A DNA stretch of 64,000 nt from an uncultured Lachnospiraceae bacterium (GCA_951802115.1 CATOPL010000003.1:124001-188000); one strand, 5' to 3'. Counted from the stretch's first letter, positions 43,236-51,829 are shown. The notes: a model not told the origin generated them from the letters alone. Program-made: numbers and translations.

Positions 43236-45296
43236 TCAGCTGTCAAAATACTTGTTCAGTTCCTCTGTTCCTTGAAGAACATACCGTCCATCCCGGATCA
43301 AAACCGTCCTGCTGCCGTCTTCATGAACGACGGCAATTTCCTGCAACTCATCATATGGAATCGTAATATCTGTATGGCAGTTAAAATACGCTTTGCCGAC
43401 ATCCTCTCTGCGGAGGGCAGAGCATTCATTTTCTTTTGCAATCATACGTTTTCCGTCCGGATTAAAAGTCTCCACATCTTCTTCCCAGGAAAAGCAGGTA
43501 TCCCCCACCGCAAAATGAGGCCCCATCTTTTCTGCAATCAAAATCGGCAGCCGGTCTTCTATTCCATACTTTTTAGCCGCCATACAGGCCGCGGTATTGG
43601 TTCCGACGGCAAATTCTCCCATGGGAAGCGTTTCGTGATGCATCAGCACATTTTCTCTGATATAGCGGCGGTTTTCTTCTTCCGCTTCGTAGTTTCCGCA
43701 GGTATAGTTCACAATCATTCCATTCCGGAAAGTAAGCTTCAGATCTTTGTAAAACAGTCCGTCCAGATAAACTCCTGTCACATGGAGAACCCCGTCTGTT
43801 CCCTTCAGTCTCGGCGATGTGAACACCTCACCCACCGGAATATTCACATCCGCCACACAATTTTCAAACACCGTTTCGCTGTTCCGATCCTGAATCTGTG
43901 CAAGCGCTACCCTGATATCGGTTTTGTTGTTTCCTTTTCCCACAATATGGACTGCCGTTCCGGTGTCCAGCACATCGATCATCCGCTGCTGAATCTTCTG
44001 CCAGGTCATATAATCCAGCGTATTGATCTTCACCGTTTCTGAAAATATTTCCTCAAACTGCTCTCCAATATCCGGAACCGGAAATGCAATTATCGTAAAG
44101 CTGCGCTCGTCGCCGGGAATATATTCATTGGTAATCTGCCCCATACGGCTGTTTAAATAGACCTGCGTCTCCTGCTGCTTCTCATCCAGCCTCAGCACTT
44201 CCGGCTTTGACTCCGGTTTGAATGGAAGTTCCCCGAAGATCTCCATCACAGCCGGACCGGCGTGAACCAGAGCCATGTCTTTATACTGCTCATAAGCGGT
44301 CTTAAGAACCCCCAGTTTGCGCTCTGCAAAAGCCCTGTCCATAAAAAGCGCCGCGTCGCCTCTGTGATCATATTCATACTGCCTGCATGGAGACGCGCCA
44401 TAATAGCCGATCTTGTTTGTTTCTCTCATATTTACCCGGCTTACAGCCGCGCGGTAGATAATGCTCTGAAGCCCCATGGCTTCAAAATTTTTCACTGCCT
44501 GGCGGATGATCCTCTCAAATCCCAGACAATAGCGGATATTGACGGTTCTTTTTTTATGCAGCGGTTTTTTAGCAACCTCAAATCCGATCCGGTATCCTTC
44601 TGTAAACGCGGAAGCGATTTTTTCAATTTCCCCCTCTGAAAGCGCGGCCAGATATCTGCTTGTCCTGACCTGCACCTCTGTCACATATTCTCCGAACCGG
44701 TACAGATATCTGGGATCTGTCAAATTCGCTTCCATAATAATATCTCTTGCAAAAGACAAAGACGGGTCCAGCTGTTCTCTTACCCTGCCTGTCACCATCA
44801 CATCACTGTAGTCACTGACAAACCAGTACACATCCGACAGAAGCTGCTCTTTGGACGGCCTCTCCCCGCCCATAAACGCACTGTGGATCTGTAGGAAGAG
44901 TTCCATACAGATCAGCATCTCCTCTGTCCGCTGCTCAAAGGCATAAACAATCATCCCCCGAAGCTCTGTATATACAAAAGACAGAATCTGCCCGTATGTA
45001 TCTGTCAGCCGCGACACCGCGTATGCCGGATTGGCATAGCTGGATTCATACGCTTCTCCTGCAATATCCCCGTACAACTGATCGTTCCATGCCTGCAGTT
45101 CCTCCAGAGAAGCATTTTTCAGCGCCTTTGTCTCTGCCTTTTCTGACGCTTCCAGCATCAGCAGCAGAAATTCCGCCGTTCTTTGAAAATAGTCTCCAAG
45201 TTCTCCTTCTGTCTCCGGATCTTCTGCAATCTCTCTGATCCTGTCACTGGCAAGCTGCCAGCGTTCTGTCTGCGTCTTATCCATATCTGCTACCAT
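43236..45296 (-). CDS. M29-family aminopeptidase with long N-terminal extension
   Basis: The 686-residue protein ends in an M29 aminopeptidase domain (about 330-680). It includes NIPVGEVFTSPRLKGTDGVL, EFAVGTNTAA and FNCHTDI, the Glu and His ligands expected for the two-metal site. M29 enzymes are usually about 370-415 residues. Here about 300 extra residues, mostly helical, precede the domain and show no motif I recognise. It is probably cytoplasmic. The ATG at 45296 overlaps the stop of the small membrane protein; a second ATG four codons later is possible. Confidence 0.85.
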   Translation of the reverse strand: MVADMDKTQTERWQLASDRIREIAEDPETEGELGDYFQRTAEFLLLMLEASEKAETKALKNASLEELQAWNDQLYGDIAGEAYESSYANPAYAVSRLTDTYGQILSFVYTELRGMIVYAFEQRTEEMLICMELFLQIHSAFMGGERPSKEQLLSDVYWFVSDYSDVMVTGRVREQLDPSLSFARDIIMEANLTDPRYLYRFGEYVTEVQVRTSRYLAALSEGEIEKIASAFTEGYRIGFEVAKKPLHKKRTVNIRYCLGFERIIRQAVKNFEAMGLQSIIYRAAVSRVNMRETNKIGYYGASPCRQYEYDHRGDAALFMDRAFAERKLGVLKTAYEQYKDMALVHAGPAVMEIFGELPFKPESKPEVLRLDEKQQETQVYLNSRMGQITNEYIPGDERSFTIIAFPVPDIGEQFEEIFSETVKINTLDYMTWQKIQQRMIDVLDTGTAVHIVGKGNNKTDIRVALAQIQDRNSETVFENCVADVNIPVGEVFTSPRLKGTDGVLHVTGVYLDGLFYKDLKLTFRNGMIVNYTCGNYEAEEENRRYIRENVLMHHETLPMGEFAVGTNTAACMAAKKYGIEDRLPILIAEKMGPHFAVGDTCFSWEEDVETFNPDGKRMIAKENECSALRREDVGKAYFNCHTDITIPYDELQEIAVVHEDGSRTVLIRDGRYVLQGTEELNKYFDS

Positions 45297-45598
45297 CCTA
45301 ACATATAAATACCGGCAAAAGCCACGAGCACCAGTCCGTTACAGATACATCCCATATATGGAAACCCTTTGTACGTATCTTCTTCTCCCAGGCCACGCAC
45401 GCCATGATACAGCCCGTACAGCGCCAAAAGCAGCGCCAGAAATCCCAGCACAGCGATCAGCTTTCCGGCCTGCCCGTACTCTGTGTAGGCCGCCACCAGC
45501 ATCCCCCCCGTCAGAAGCAGTGAAAGCACGCCAACAATGCTTGAGCGGATTCCTGAGCCGGACTGATTTTTTACTGAAAACTTATACCGTTTTTTCAT
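45290..45598 (-). CDS. Small membrane protein (DUF6142-like)
   Basis: This 102-residue protein has three membrane segments (about 22-40, 48-65, 82-100) after a basic N terminus, MKKRYKFSVKNQSGSG. Such proteins occur beside M29 genes in related clostridia, and here the two genes overlap by 7 bp. No function is known. The ATG at 45598 gives the usual short cytoplasmic start; the longer frame overlaps the VanZ gene. Confidence 0.7.
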   Translation of the reverse strand: MKKRYKFSVKNQSGSGIRSSIVGVLSLLLTGGMLVAAYTEYGQAGKLIAVLGFLALLLALYGLYHGVRGLGEEDTYKGFPYMGCICNGLVLVAFAGIYMLGW

Positions 45599-46055
45599 AT
45601 ATCCTCTTTTCTTTTTTCCGGAATGTGAACCAGTACACTCCATACCCGATACATCCGCCGAGGGTATTAAGTATCATATCATCCACATCGCAGCTCCCCA
45701 CCCGGAGAATCAACTGAGAGACTTCTATGAAAAGCGTCAGTTCAAAGCTCAGCAGAGCAACCTTTAAAAACCCCATCTTTTTCCTTCGTATCGCCGGAAG
45801 AAGCGCGCCATACGGGATAAAACCGATCACATTCCCGGCAAGATTCCAGAATACGCGCCGCGGACCGATCTGACTGTAATAGGTCAGATAACGCCGAATC
45901 TCTCTGAATGGTACAAGGTTATACCTGTAATCCCCTTCCAGCATCGCCCGTCCCCAATCCTCTGCAAAAAACATCAGATATACCAGAAGCAGAAGATAGA
46001 GACTGAAGAAAACACGACTTGCAAGCCGAACATACATTTCTGTCTCTTTTTTCAC
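45582..46055 (-). CDS. VanZ-like membrane protein
   Basis: This 157-residue protein has about four membrane helices and the VanZ-family pattern NLVPFREIRRYL, then NLAGNVIGFIPYGALLP and FIEVSQLILRVGSCDVDDMILNTLGG. VanZ in enterococci raises teicoplanin resistance; stand-alone copies are common in clostridia and most have no known role. It starts the three-gene unit. Confidence 0.9.
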   Translation of the reverse strand: MKKETEMYVRLASRVFFSLYLLLLVYLMFFAEDWGRAMLEGDYRYNLVPFREIRRYLTYYSQIGPRRVFWNLAGNVIGFIPYGALLPAIRRKKMGFLKVALLSFELTLFIEVSQLILRVGSCDVDDMILNTLGGCIGYGVYWFTFRKKEKRIYEKTV

Positions 46056-46090
46056 ATAAAGCTCCTTTTAGTCCTCAAATGCCCCCATTG

Positions 46091-46142
46091 AAAAAGCTGC
46101 TGCAGCTTCTGTCCGCCATCCGGACGAGCAAATGCAGCAGCT
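46091..46142 (-). terminator. Terminator of the pyr operon
   Basis: AGCTGCTGCA pairs with TGCAGCAGCT, and an inner GTCCG/CGGAC hairpin adds to the stem. A T run follows on the minus strand (AAAAA at 46091-46095). The 165 bp between it and the last pyr gene contain nothing I recognise. Confidence 0.85.
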
Positions 46143-46312
46143 ATCATGTGCTGCCTGTGCAATATCCGCTAAAACCAACCGGATAAATTCTCATCGGCAA
46201 GGCGAAGAAGGGGGGGGATGCTGTAACATCTTGGACCGACGACAACGCAATTCGATGCAAATTTAGACAAGAAGGTTTCCAGGAAGATCATGCAGACAGT
46301 ACGACAGTCCTG

Positions 46313-46468
46313 TCAGAACATCAAATCGGATTTCCCTTTCAGCAGACGGGCCCCATTGATGATCATCAGAATCCCTGTCACAATACCGGTTACCAGAACA
46401 ACGATTCCAAGGGCCAGGTCTCCGGCCCCTACGTTAGCCATAATCTTATAGGTCTTCTCATTATTCAT
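46313..46468 (-). CDS. Single-pass small membrane protein overlapping pyrE
   Basis: The 51-residue protein, MNNEKTYKIMANVGAGDLALG onward, has one long hydrophobic helix (about 18-42) and ends GARLLKGKSDLMF. The ATG at 46468 sits inside the last codons of pyrE (8-bp overlap) and GGAGG lies nine bases upstream within pyrE. The upstream codons of the longer frame belong to pyrE. It is the last gene before the terminator. I do not recognise a function. Confidence 0.7.
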   Translation of the reverse strand: MNNEKTYKIMANVGAGDLALGIVVLVTGIVTGILMIINGARLLKGKSDLMF

Positions 46469-47156
46469 GTGAATATCCTCCCTCCCGCACGCCGTACTGT
46501 TCATAGTATGCGTCAATTGCCGCCTTTAATGCATCATCAATGACAACTTTTCCCTGATACGGACGGTTGTAGAGATGCTGTACCACTTCCGCCATCGTCA
46601 CAATCGCTGTCGTCTGAAGACCATACTGCTCCTGAATCTCCTGCAGCGCGCTCTTTTCCCCCTGTCCTCTTTCCATACGGTCTACAGATACCACCAGACC
46701 GACAGGATGGATATCCCCCTGTGCGCGAATGACCGGAAGTGTTTCCTGGATCGAAGTTCCCGCTGTTGTCACATCCTCAATAATCACCACCCGGTCCCCG
46801 TCTTCGATGGGGCTTCCCAGCAGAATCCCTTTGTCTCCATGATCCTTGATTTCTTTGCGGTTGGAACAGTAACGAATGTCCTTTCCGTATTGCTCGCTGA
46901 TGGCGATTGTCGCCGCCACCGTCAACGGAATTCCTTTATAAGCCGGGCCGAATAAAACGTCAAAATCAAGCCCGAAGCGGTCGTAAATCGCCTTTGCATA
47001 ATATGTCCCCAACTTCCGAAGCTGTGCTCCGGTCCGATAAAATCCGGTGTTTACAAAAAAGGGAGTCTTCCTTCCGCTTTTTGTGACAAAATCGCCGAAT
47101 TTTAACACCTGACAGTCGATCATAAATTCAATAAATTCCTGCTTGTACTGTTCCAT
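46461..47156 (-). CDS. pyrE: Orotate phosphoribosyltransferase
   Basis: This 231-residue enzyme has the PRPP-binding motif VVIIEDVTTAGTSIQE (about 122-137) and KSGRKTPFFVNTGFYRTG near the N terminus. It converts orotate and PRPP to OMP. It has its own promoter in the gap after pyrD. Confidence 0.97.
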   Translation of the reverse strand: MEQYKQEFIEFMIDCQVLKFGDFVTKSGRKTPFFVNTGFYRTGAQLRKLGTYYAKAIYDRFGLDFDVLFGPAYKGIPLTVAATIAISEQYGKDIRYCSNRKEIKDHGDKGILLGSPIEDGDRVVIIEDVTTAGTSIQETLPVIRAQGDIHPVGLVVSVDRMERGQGEKSALQEIQEQYGLQTTAIVTMAEVVQHLYNRPYQGKVVIDDALKAAIDAYYEQYGVREGGYSHE

Positions 47157-47207
47157 TTATATCGATAACCTCCATCTGTTTTTTCAAAAAGATCCTGAAT
47201 TTCCTTA

Positions 47208-47236
47208 ATATTACCATATATAAAAGACATTTTCAA
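47208..47236 (-). promoter_or_regulatory. Internal promoter before pyrE
   Basis: The minus strand has TTGAAA (47231-47236), a 17-base spacer and TAATAT (47208-47213) in the 138-bp gap between pyrD and pyrE. No PyrR-binding loop is obvious. Confidence 0.6.
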
Positions 47237-47294
47237 CGCAGTATTTTCTGTCTCAGAGAGGGATGAAACGTCGTCAAATCAGGAAGCTTTATGT

Positions 47295-48197
47295 CTATCT
47301 GACTGCTCCGACCAGTTCTCTGATATCCTCCACCTGGTACTTTCTCATATAAGCCTCCAGCCCCTGTGCGACTTCCCTGGCCGCATAGGGATTTGCAAAA
47401 TTCGCAGTCCCCACGGATACAGCCGAAGCACCCGCCAGAATGAATTCCACAGCATCCTCCGCATTGCAGATGCCTCCCATTCCGATGATCGGAAGCTTTA
47501 CTGCCTGAGCCGTCTGATACACCATACGGACCGCCACCGGCTTCACTGCAGGACCGGACATTCCTCCGGTTTTATTGGCAATGGCAAAGGTTCTTCTGTG
47601 AATATCGATTTTCATTCCTGTAATCGTATTGATCAGGGAAAGTACATCCGCTCCGCCGGATTCCGCCGCCTTTGCCATCTCTGTAATATCCGTCACATTG
47701 GGACTAAGCTTCATAATAACCGGCTGGATTGCGTATTTTTTCACCTCCCTGGTGATCGCTTCCAGCGCTTTTGGGTCCTGTCCGAATGCGATTCCCCCCT
47801 CTTTTACATTCGGGCAGGATACATTGATCTCCAGCAGATCCACCGGCTCGGCGGACAGACGCTCCACTACTGCACAGTAATCCTCTACTGTCTTTCCGCA
47901 TACATTTACTATAATTTTTGTATCATATTTTTTTAAAAACGGAAGATCGCGTTTTATAAACACATCAATTCCCGGATTCTGCAGGCCGATGGCATTGAGC
48001 ATGCCTCCTCTTGTTTCCGCAATACGCGGCGTGGGATTTCCCGCCCAGGGTGCGTTGGCCACTCCTTTGGTCACCACTGCGCCAAGCGCGCTCAGATCAT
48101 AAAATTCACTGTATTCCGCACCGGAGCCAAACGTACCGGAAGCCGTCATGACCGGATTCTTAAGTTCAACGCCTGCAAGCATCACTTTTGTATTCAT
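47295..48197 (-). CDS. pyrD: Dihydroorotate dehydrogenase, class 1B catalytic subunit
   Basis: This 300-residue TIM-barrel flavoprotein has NPVMTASGTFG (about 14-24), the class 1 catalytic Cys in LEINVSCPNVKEGG (about 129) and IGMGGICNAEDAVEFILAGA. The adjacent pyrK defines it as class 1B, using NAD through the PyrK subunit. The ATG overlaps the pyrK stop (TAATG). Confidence 0.97.
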   Translation of the reverse strand: MNTKVMLAGVELKNPVMTASGTFGSGAEYSEFYDLSALGAVVTKGVANAPWAGNPTPRIAETRGGMLNAIGLQNPGIDVFIKRDLPFLKKYDTKIIVNVCGKTVEDYCAVVERLSAEPVDLLEINVSCPNVKEGGIAFGQDPKALEAITREVKKYAIQPVIMKLSPNVTDITEMAKAAESGGADVLSLINTITGMKIDIHRRTFAIANKTGGMSGPAVKPVAVRMVYQTAQAVKLPIIGMGGICNAEDAVEFILAGASAVSVGTANFANPYAAREVAQGLEAYMRKYQVEDIRELVGAVR

Positions 48198-48967
48198 TAC
48201 AGCTCCACCTCCGTACTGAGGAATACCGGACCGTCTTTACATACCCTTTTGTTATGTACATGCGTATGGCTGTCGACTTCTTTTGACTGACATACACAGG
48301 CCAGACAGGCTCCGATCCCGCAGGCCATCCGCTCTTCCATCGAAATCCAGCATTCAATCCCTTTTTCCTGTGCATATGCTTTGACAGCGCGAAGCATGGG
48401 CATAGGACCGCAGGCATAGATCACATCCGCCGTTACATCCTGTTCTCTGACAGCATCCAGCACATTTCCTTTTGTCCCGGCGCTCCCATCCTCTGTCGCA
48501 ATACAGAGGCCGCCGCCTGCCGCAAGTTCATCCGTCAGAAACAGTTCGTCCCGGTAGCCGGCAATTACCTGCACCTCTTCTGTCTCCAGCTCCCGGGCCA
48601 ACTGCACCATGGGCGGAATCCCGATTCCGCCTCCCATAAGAACCGCTTTTTTCTTCCCTGTATTCAGAGGAAAACCATTGCCCAGAGGCCCCAGAACCTC
48701 TATATGGTCTCCGGCCTGCAGACGGGAAAATTCTTCGGTTCCCTTACCTGCCACCCGGTACACCATGCGGATCCTTTTGCCTTCTCTGTCAATCTCACAG
48801 ATACTGATAGGTCTTGGCAGCATCCGGCTGTCGTCTTTGCTGTACAGAGACAAAAACTGTCCAGGCCCTGCCTCCTCCGCGATCCGTTCCGTCCGGATCC
48901 ACAGACTGTAGATATCTGCAGCTATTTGTCTTTGTTCAACCACTGCAGCAGATTCCCTGTATTTCAA
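48197..48967 (-). CDS. pyrK: Dihydroorotate dehydrogenase electron transfer subunit
   Basis: This 256-residue protein has an FAD domain (RMLPRPISICEID, about 48), an NAD domain with GGGIGIPPMVQLA, and a C-terminal [2Fe-2S] site CGIGACLACVCQ plus a later Cys in KRVCKDGPVF. It passes electrons from PyrD to NAD. Translation starts at TTG (48967) with AGGAGG eight bases upstream, directly after the repeat array. Confidence 0.95.
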   Translation of the reverse strand: MKYRESAAVVEQRQIAADIYSLWIRTERIAEEAGPGQFLSLYSKDDSRMLPRPISICEIDREGKRIRMVYRVAGKGTEEFSRLQAGDHIEVLGPLGNGFPLNTGKKKAVLMGGGIGIPPMVQLARELETEEVQVIAGYRDELFLTDELAAGGGLCIATEDGSAGTKGNVLDAVREQDVTADVIYACGPMPMLRAVKAYAQEKGIECWISMEERMACGIGACLACVCQSKEVDSHTHVHNKRVCKDGPVFLSTEVEL

Positions 48968-48982
48968 AACTGTATCCTCCTA

Positions 48983-49264
48983 TTAAGAGTTCCGCATCTG
49001 TCTCCTCGCTTCCCTTTCCCTCGAAGCATTTCCTGGCGCTTTCGCGCCACGAACTCCTTCCGGCAGCTCCTTCCCAGATGCTGTTACCGAGTTCCGCATC
49101 TGTCTCCTCGCTTCCCTTTCCCTCGAAGCATTTCCTGGCGCTTTCGCGCCACGAATTCCTTCCGGCAGCTCCTTCCCAGATGCTGTTACCGAGTTCCGCA
49201 TCTGTCTCCTCGCTTCCTTTTCCCTCGAAGCATTTCCCCCAGATGCTGTTGCAAAGTTTGGCAT
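48983..49264 (-). CDS. Repeat-encoded ORF coupled to pyrF (doubtful gene)
   Basis: This 93-codon frame lies entirely in the tandem repeat. It starts at an ATG overlapping the pyrF stop (TAATG) and ends four codons into the last repeat edge, just before the pyrK ribosome site. Because full units are 102 bp, it encodes a 34-residue unit (REREARRQMRNSVTASGKEL and neighbours) about two and a half times. It is basic, with no membrane segment or known domain. It may keep ribosomes moving through the repeat toward pyrK, or be open by chance. I cannot tell which. Confidence 0.3.
   Translation of the reverse strand: MPNFATASGGNASREKEARRQMRNSVTASGKELPEGIRGAKAPGNASREREARRQMRNSVTASGKELPEGVRGAKAPGNASREREARRQMRNS
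48987..49250 (-). repeat. 102-bp tandem repeat array between pyrF and pyrK
   Basis: Units begin at 48987, 49089 and 49191 on the + strand with GAGTTCCGCATCT. Two are 102 bp and the third is shortened to 60 bp by loss of its middle. Each ends AGATGCTGTT. Across junctions AGATGC and GCATCT can pair around a 14-base loop, and each full unit has an inner GGCGC-GAAA-GCGCC hairpin on the transcript strand (the first two units). Aligned by eye, it shares both ends and much of the interior with the array beside cooS, so both belong to one family. Confidence 0.88.
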
Positions 49265-50190
49265 TACCTTGTTTCCAGCGCTCCGCGGATATCTGCGATC
49301 ATATCCTCGACGGCCGCGCGGGACGCCTCGCCGAAGTTCTCTGCTCCAAATCGCGCATATGCCTCCTGTTTATATGCCGCAATAATCCCTCTGGAAGAAT
49401 TTACAATCGCTCCCAGACCATCTTCATTAAAGAAATGCACCAGATCCTTTCCTTTTCCGCCCTGTGCGCCGTACCCCGGTACCAGAATCAATGATTTTGG
49501 CATTATTTTACGGAGTACCTTTCCCTGCTCCGGATAAGTCGCCCCTACGACGGCTCCGATATAGCTGTAAGTGTCCCCGCAGTGCTCTGCTCCCCACTCA
49601 GCCACTTTCTCGCCTACCAGTTCATAAAGCGGTCTTTCGTCTACCAGCCTGTCCTGAAATTCTCCGCTGGACGGATTCGAAGTTTTGACAAGAATAAACA
49701 ATCCTTTGTTCTCTTCTTTGCACACCTCAATAAAAGGCTTCACTCCGTCTGAGCCCAGATATGGATTTACGGTGGCAAAATCCTCATCGAATCCGGAATA
49801 TGTCCTGCTGCCTATCTGCACCTTTCCCAGATGTCCGACCGCATAGGCAGCTGAAGTAGAACCGATATCTCCGCGCTTGATATCGCCGATCACGACCAGA
49901 CCTTTGGACTTACAGTAATCCACGGTTTTTTTATAGGCTTCCAGTCCTTCCACGCCGAACTGTTCATACATCGCAATCTGCGGCTTCACCGCCGGAATCA
50001 GATCGTAGGTTCTGTCCACAATTTCTTTATTAAACTTCCAGATGGCTTCCGCCGCTCCTCTGAGAGTCTCTCCATACTCATTAAAAGCCTCCCTCTGTAC
50101 ATGCTCCGGCACATAAGAAAGCATCGGATCCAGACCCACAACTATGGGAGCACCCGTCTTTTGAATTTTTCCGATTAATTTGTTGATCAT
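49264..50190 (-). CDS. pyrF: Orotidine 5'-phosphate decarboxylase, long (type 2) form
   Basis: This 308-residue enzyme has PIVVGLDPMLSYVPEH near the N terminus, the catalytic Lys/Asp set in VIGDIKRGDIGSTSAAYA (about 98-115) and ILVPGYGAQGG. It is of the longer class found in many clostridia and mycobacteria. It makes UMP from OMP. It is the first pyr gene here; its stop overlaps the repeat-encoded ATG. Confidence 0.96.
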   Translation of the reverse strand: MINKLIGKIQKTGAPIVVGLDPMLSYVPEHVQREAFNEYGETLRGAAEAIWKFNKEIVDRTYDLIPAVKPQIAMYEQFGVEGLEAYKKTVDYCKSKGLVVIGDIKRGDIGSTSAAYAVGHLGKVQIGSRTYSGFDEDFATVNPYLGSDGVKPFIEVCKEENKGLFILVKTSNPSSGEFQDRLVDERPLYELVGEKVAEWGAEHCGDTYSYIGAVVGATYPEQGKVLRKIMPKSLILVPGYGAQGGKGKDLVHFFNEDGLGAIVNSSRGIIAAYKQEAYARFGAENFGEASRAAVEDMIADIRGALETR

Positions 50191-50223
50191 TCTCTGTCTC
50201 CTTTTTATTCTTCTGTCTGTATT

Positions 50224-51273
50224 TTATATTGTCCAGCTTGTTTTTCCGCCAATACCGTCCCCATGAGCAGGGGGATTGTTTTCATGTTTCCCAAACAGGA
50301 AAAACCTCAGCCATTTGACATGATTAATCACATAAACCGCTGCCGCAGTCATCAGGCTCATAACAATAAATGCAGCTGCACTGTACAAGAGTCCCTCCAA
50401 AGTCCAGAATGTATAAACCTTTTTGCCCGGATTCAGCACAGCAGCGAACAGATAATGCAGCACATAAATCTCCAGCGTATAATGTCCCAGCCAAGCCAGT
50501 TTTGATTTTACAGAATTCGCTTTCCAGTCCCGCACCAGCTGTATGACTGCCAGACAGCCGAGAAAGGAAGCCATCGTCTGAAAGCCAAGCATTACAATCC
50601 CCGTTACCGTTACCAAATCAAGCAGTACTGCCATCGCAAGAAACACCAGTCCGCAGCCGTAGGAGAATACCCGAAGAAAAACATCCGGCACCCGTTTTCT
50701 GAACAGCTCCCGGTAAAAGCCGCAAAAATATGCACAGACATAATAAGGCAAATAAATCACCAGAAGAGACGGACTTAAAAAAGTCACCCCCGCCAGATAC
50801 ACGGCAAGCACCAGTCCGCAGCTTCCCAAAATCACTGCCCAGAAGCTCCATTCTTTTTTCACCTTTGCCTGAACAAGCTGAGCGCTATATGCCATCCATG
50901 TAAACAGAAACAAAACCATCAGAAACCAGAGGCCATAATCCAGCCGAAACCATATGGTTTTCCACGCCCGCGGCAAATCAGTGATATGCTGTACCGTAAG
51001 CCAGGAAAAAAACGGCAGCAGATAAGACACTGCACGTCTGACCATCCGTTCCCTGTACTGCCGGATACTTTCTACTTTTGTACCCGAACCCGACAGATAT
51101 CCGCTGATCAGGAAAAACAGCGGCATCTGCAGGGATTTGATCACATCATACAGATAAGGATCTGTCATATGATTGTGCACCTGCACATGGCCGAACATAA
51201 CCAGAAGAATAGCAATGCCTTTCAGACAGTCCAGGGATTCATTTCTCTCTTTTATCAAAAGGTATGCCTCCAT
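50224..51273 (-). CDS. Acyltransferase family 3 membrane protein
   Basis: This 349-residue protein has about ten membrane helices and the family start RNESLDCLKGIAILLVMFGH, with the catalytic-type His in GHVQVH (about 27). Family 3 acyltransferases O-acetylate or otherwise acylate sugars at the outer face. It lies 33 bp upstream of pyrF in the same direction, but its role fits the polysaccharide genes on the other side. A TATAAT-like -10 lies just before its start. Confidence 0.88.
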   Translation of the reverse strand: MEAYLLIKERNESLDCLKGIAILLVMFGHVQVHNHMTDPYLYDVIKSLQMPLFFLISGYLSGSGTKVESIRQYRERMVRRAVSYLLPFFSWLTVQHITDLPRAWKTIWFRLDYGLWFLMVLFLFTWMAYSAQLVQAKVKKEWSFWAVILGSCGLVLAVYLAGVTFLSPSLLVIYLPYYVCAYFCGFYRELFRKRVPDVFLRVFSYGCGLVFLAMAVLLDLVTVTGIVMLGFQTMASFLGCLAVIQLVRDWKANSVKSKLAWLGHYTLEIYVLHYLFAAVLNPGKKVYTFWTLEGLLYSAAAFIVMSLMTAAAVYVINHVKWLRFFLFGKHENNPPAHGDGIGGKTSWTI

Positions 51274-51419
51274 AACGAATTATTTATTATATTAACACAG
51301 GATTTGACCGTAAACAAGGCATATGTTAAACTAGAGCAGCAACAAACTTTCAAAATTTAACAGTATACAATGAACCAGAATAACAACTCATAAAAGTAAA
51401 ATGCTTATACTTGTTTGAA

Positions 51420-51488
51420 ACTGCCAGTACACAGCCATTATAGACAGTTGGCGTCCAGATTTGCTGCTGTATTTATCAAAACCTATAC
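51420..51488. repeat. Deleted copy C of the structured element
   Basis: It keeps the left edge (CTGCCAGTACACAGCC) and right edge (GGCGTCCAGA, then GCTGTATTTATCAAAACC) of copies A and B but lacks the central stems; the left arm GACAGTTG joins directly to GCGTCCAG. TACACAGC and GCTGTA can still pair. A sequence like the right flank of copy A (CAGTATACA and TGAACC) lies at about 51361-51375. Confidence 0.7.
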
Positions 51489-51526
51489 TTATCGACTTTC
51501 ATTTATAAGTATATTGTCTTGTAAAC

Positions 51527-51704
51527 TTGCCAACATACAGCCTGTCATGGTTAACTATTCCTTTAAGCCTCATTTGAAGGGCGCTGGTCCTTAGGGCGCG
51601 TGTTTTGCGCCCTTAGTACCACTGCGTCCCTTCACTAAGCGCAAGCGGAGGCTGGAAGGAATAGTTAACCATGGCGGGCGTTCGAGTTGACGGCTGTATT
51701 TATC
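51527..51704. repeat. Structured intergenic element, copy B
   Basis: P1 pairs 51547-51563 with 51656-51672 perfectly over 17 bp. P2 is AGCCTC with GAGGCT and P3 is GAAGGG with CCCTTC. An inner hairpin, AGGGCGC with GCGCCCT, replaces the shorter one of copy A. An outer pairing TACAGCC with GGCTGTA closes the element. Five P1 positions and two P2 positions differ from copy A on both sides of the stem so that pairing is kept, while the single-stranded ACTAAGCGCAAGCG differs by one base. No protein is encoded. Confidence 0.85.
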
Positions 51705-51829
51705 GATAAGTATACTTTTTGCTCTGCAAATGCTCAATAAGGCATTGTTTGCATTTATATGAGTTAATTTTCTTTCAACATACCGCATCGCGAGCATGCG
51801 CTGCAAAACTGACAAACGGAGAGTGAATT

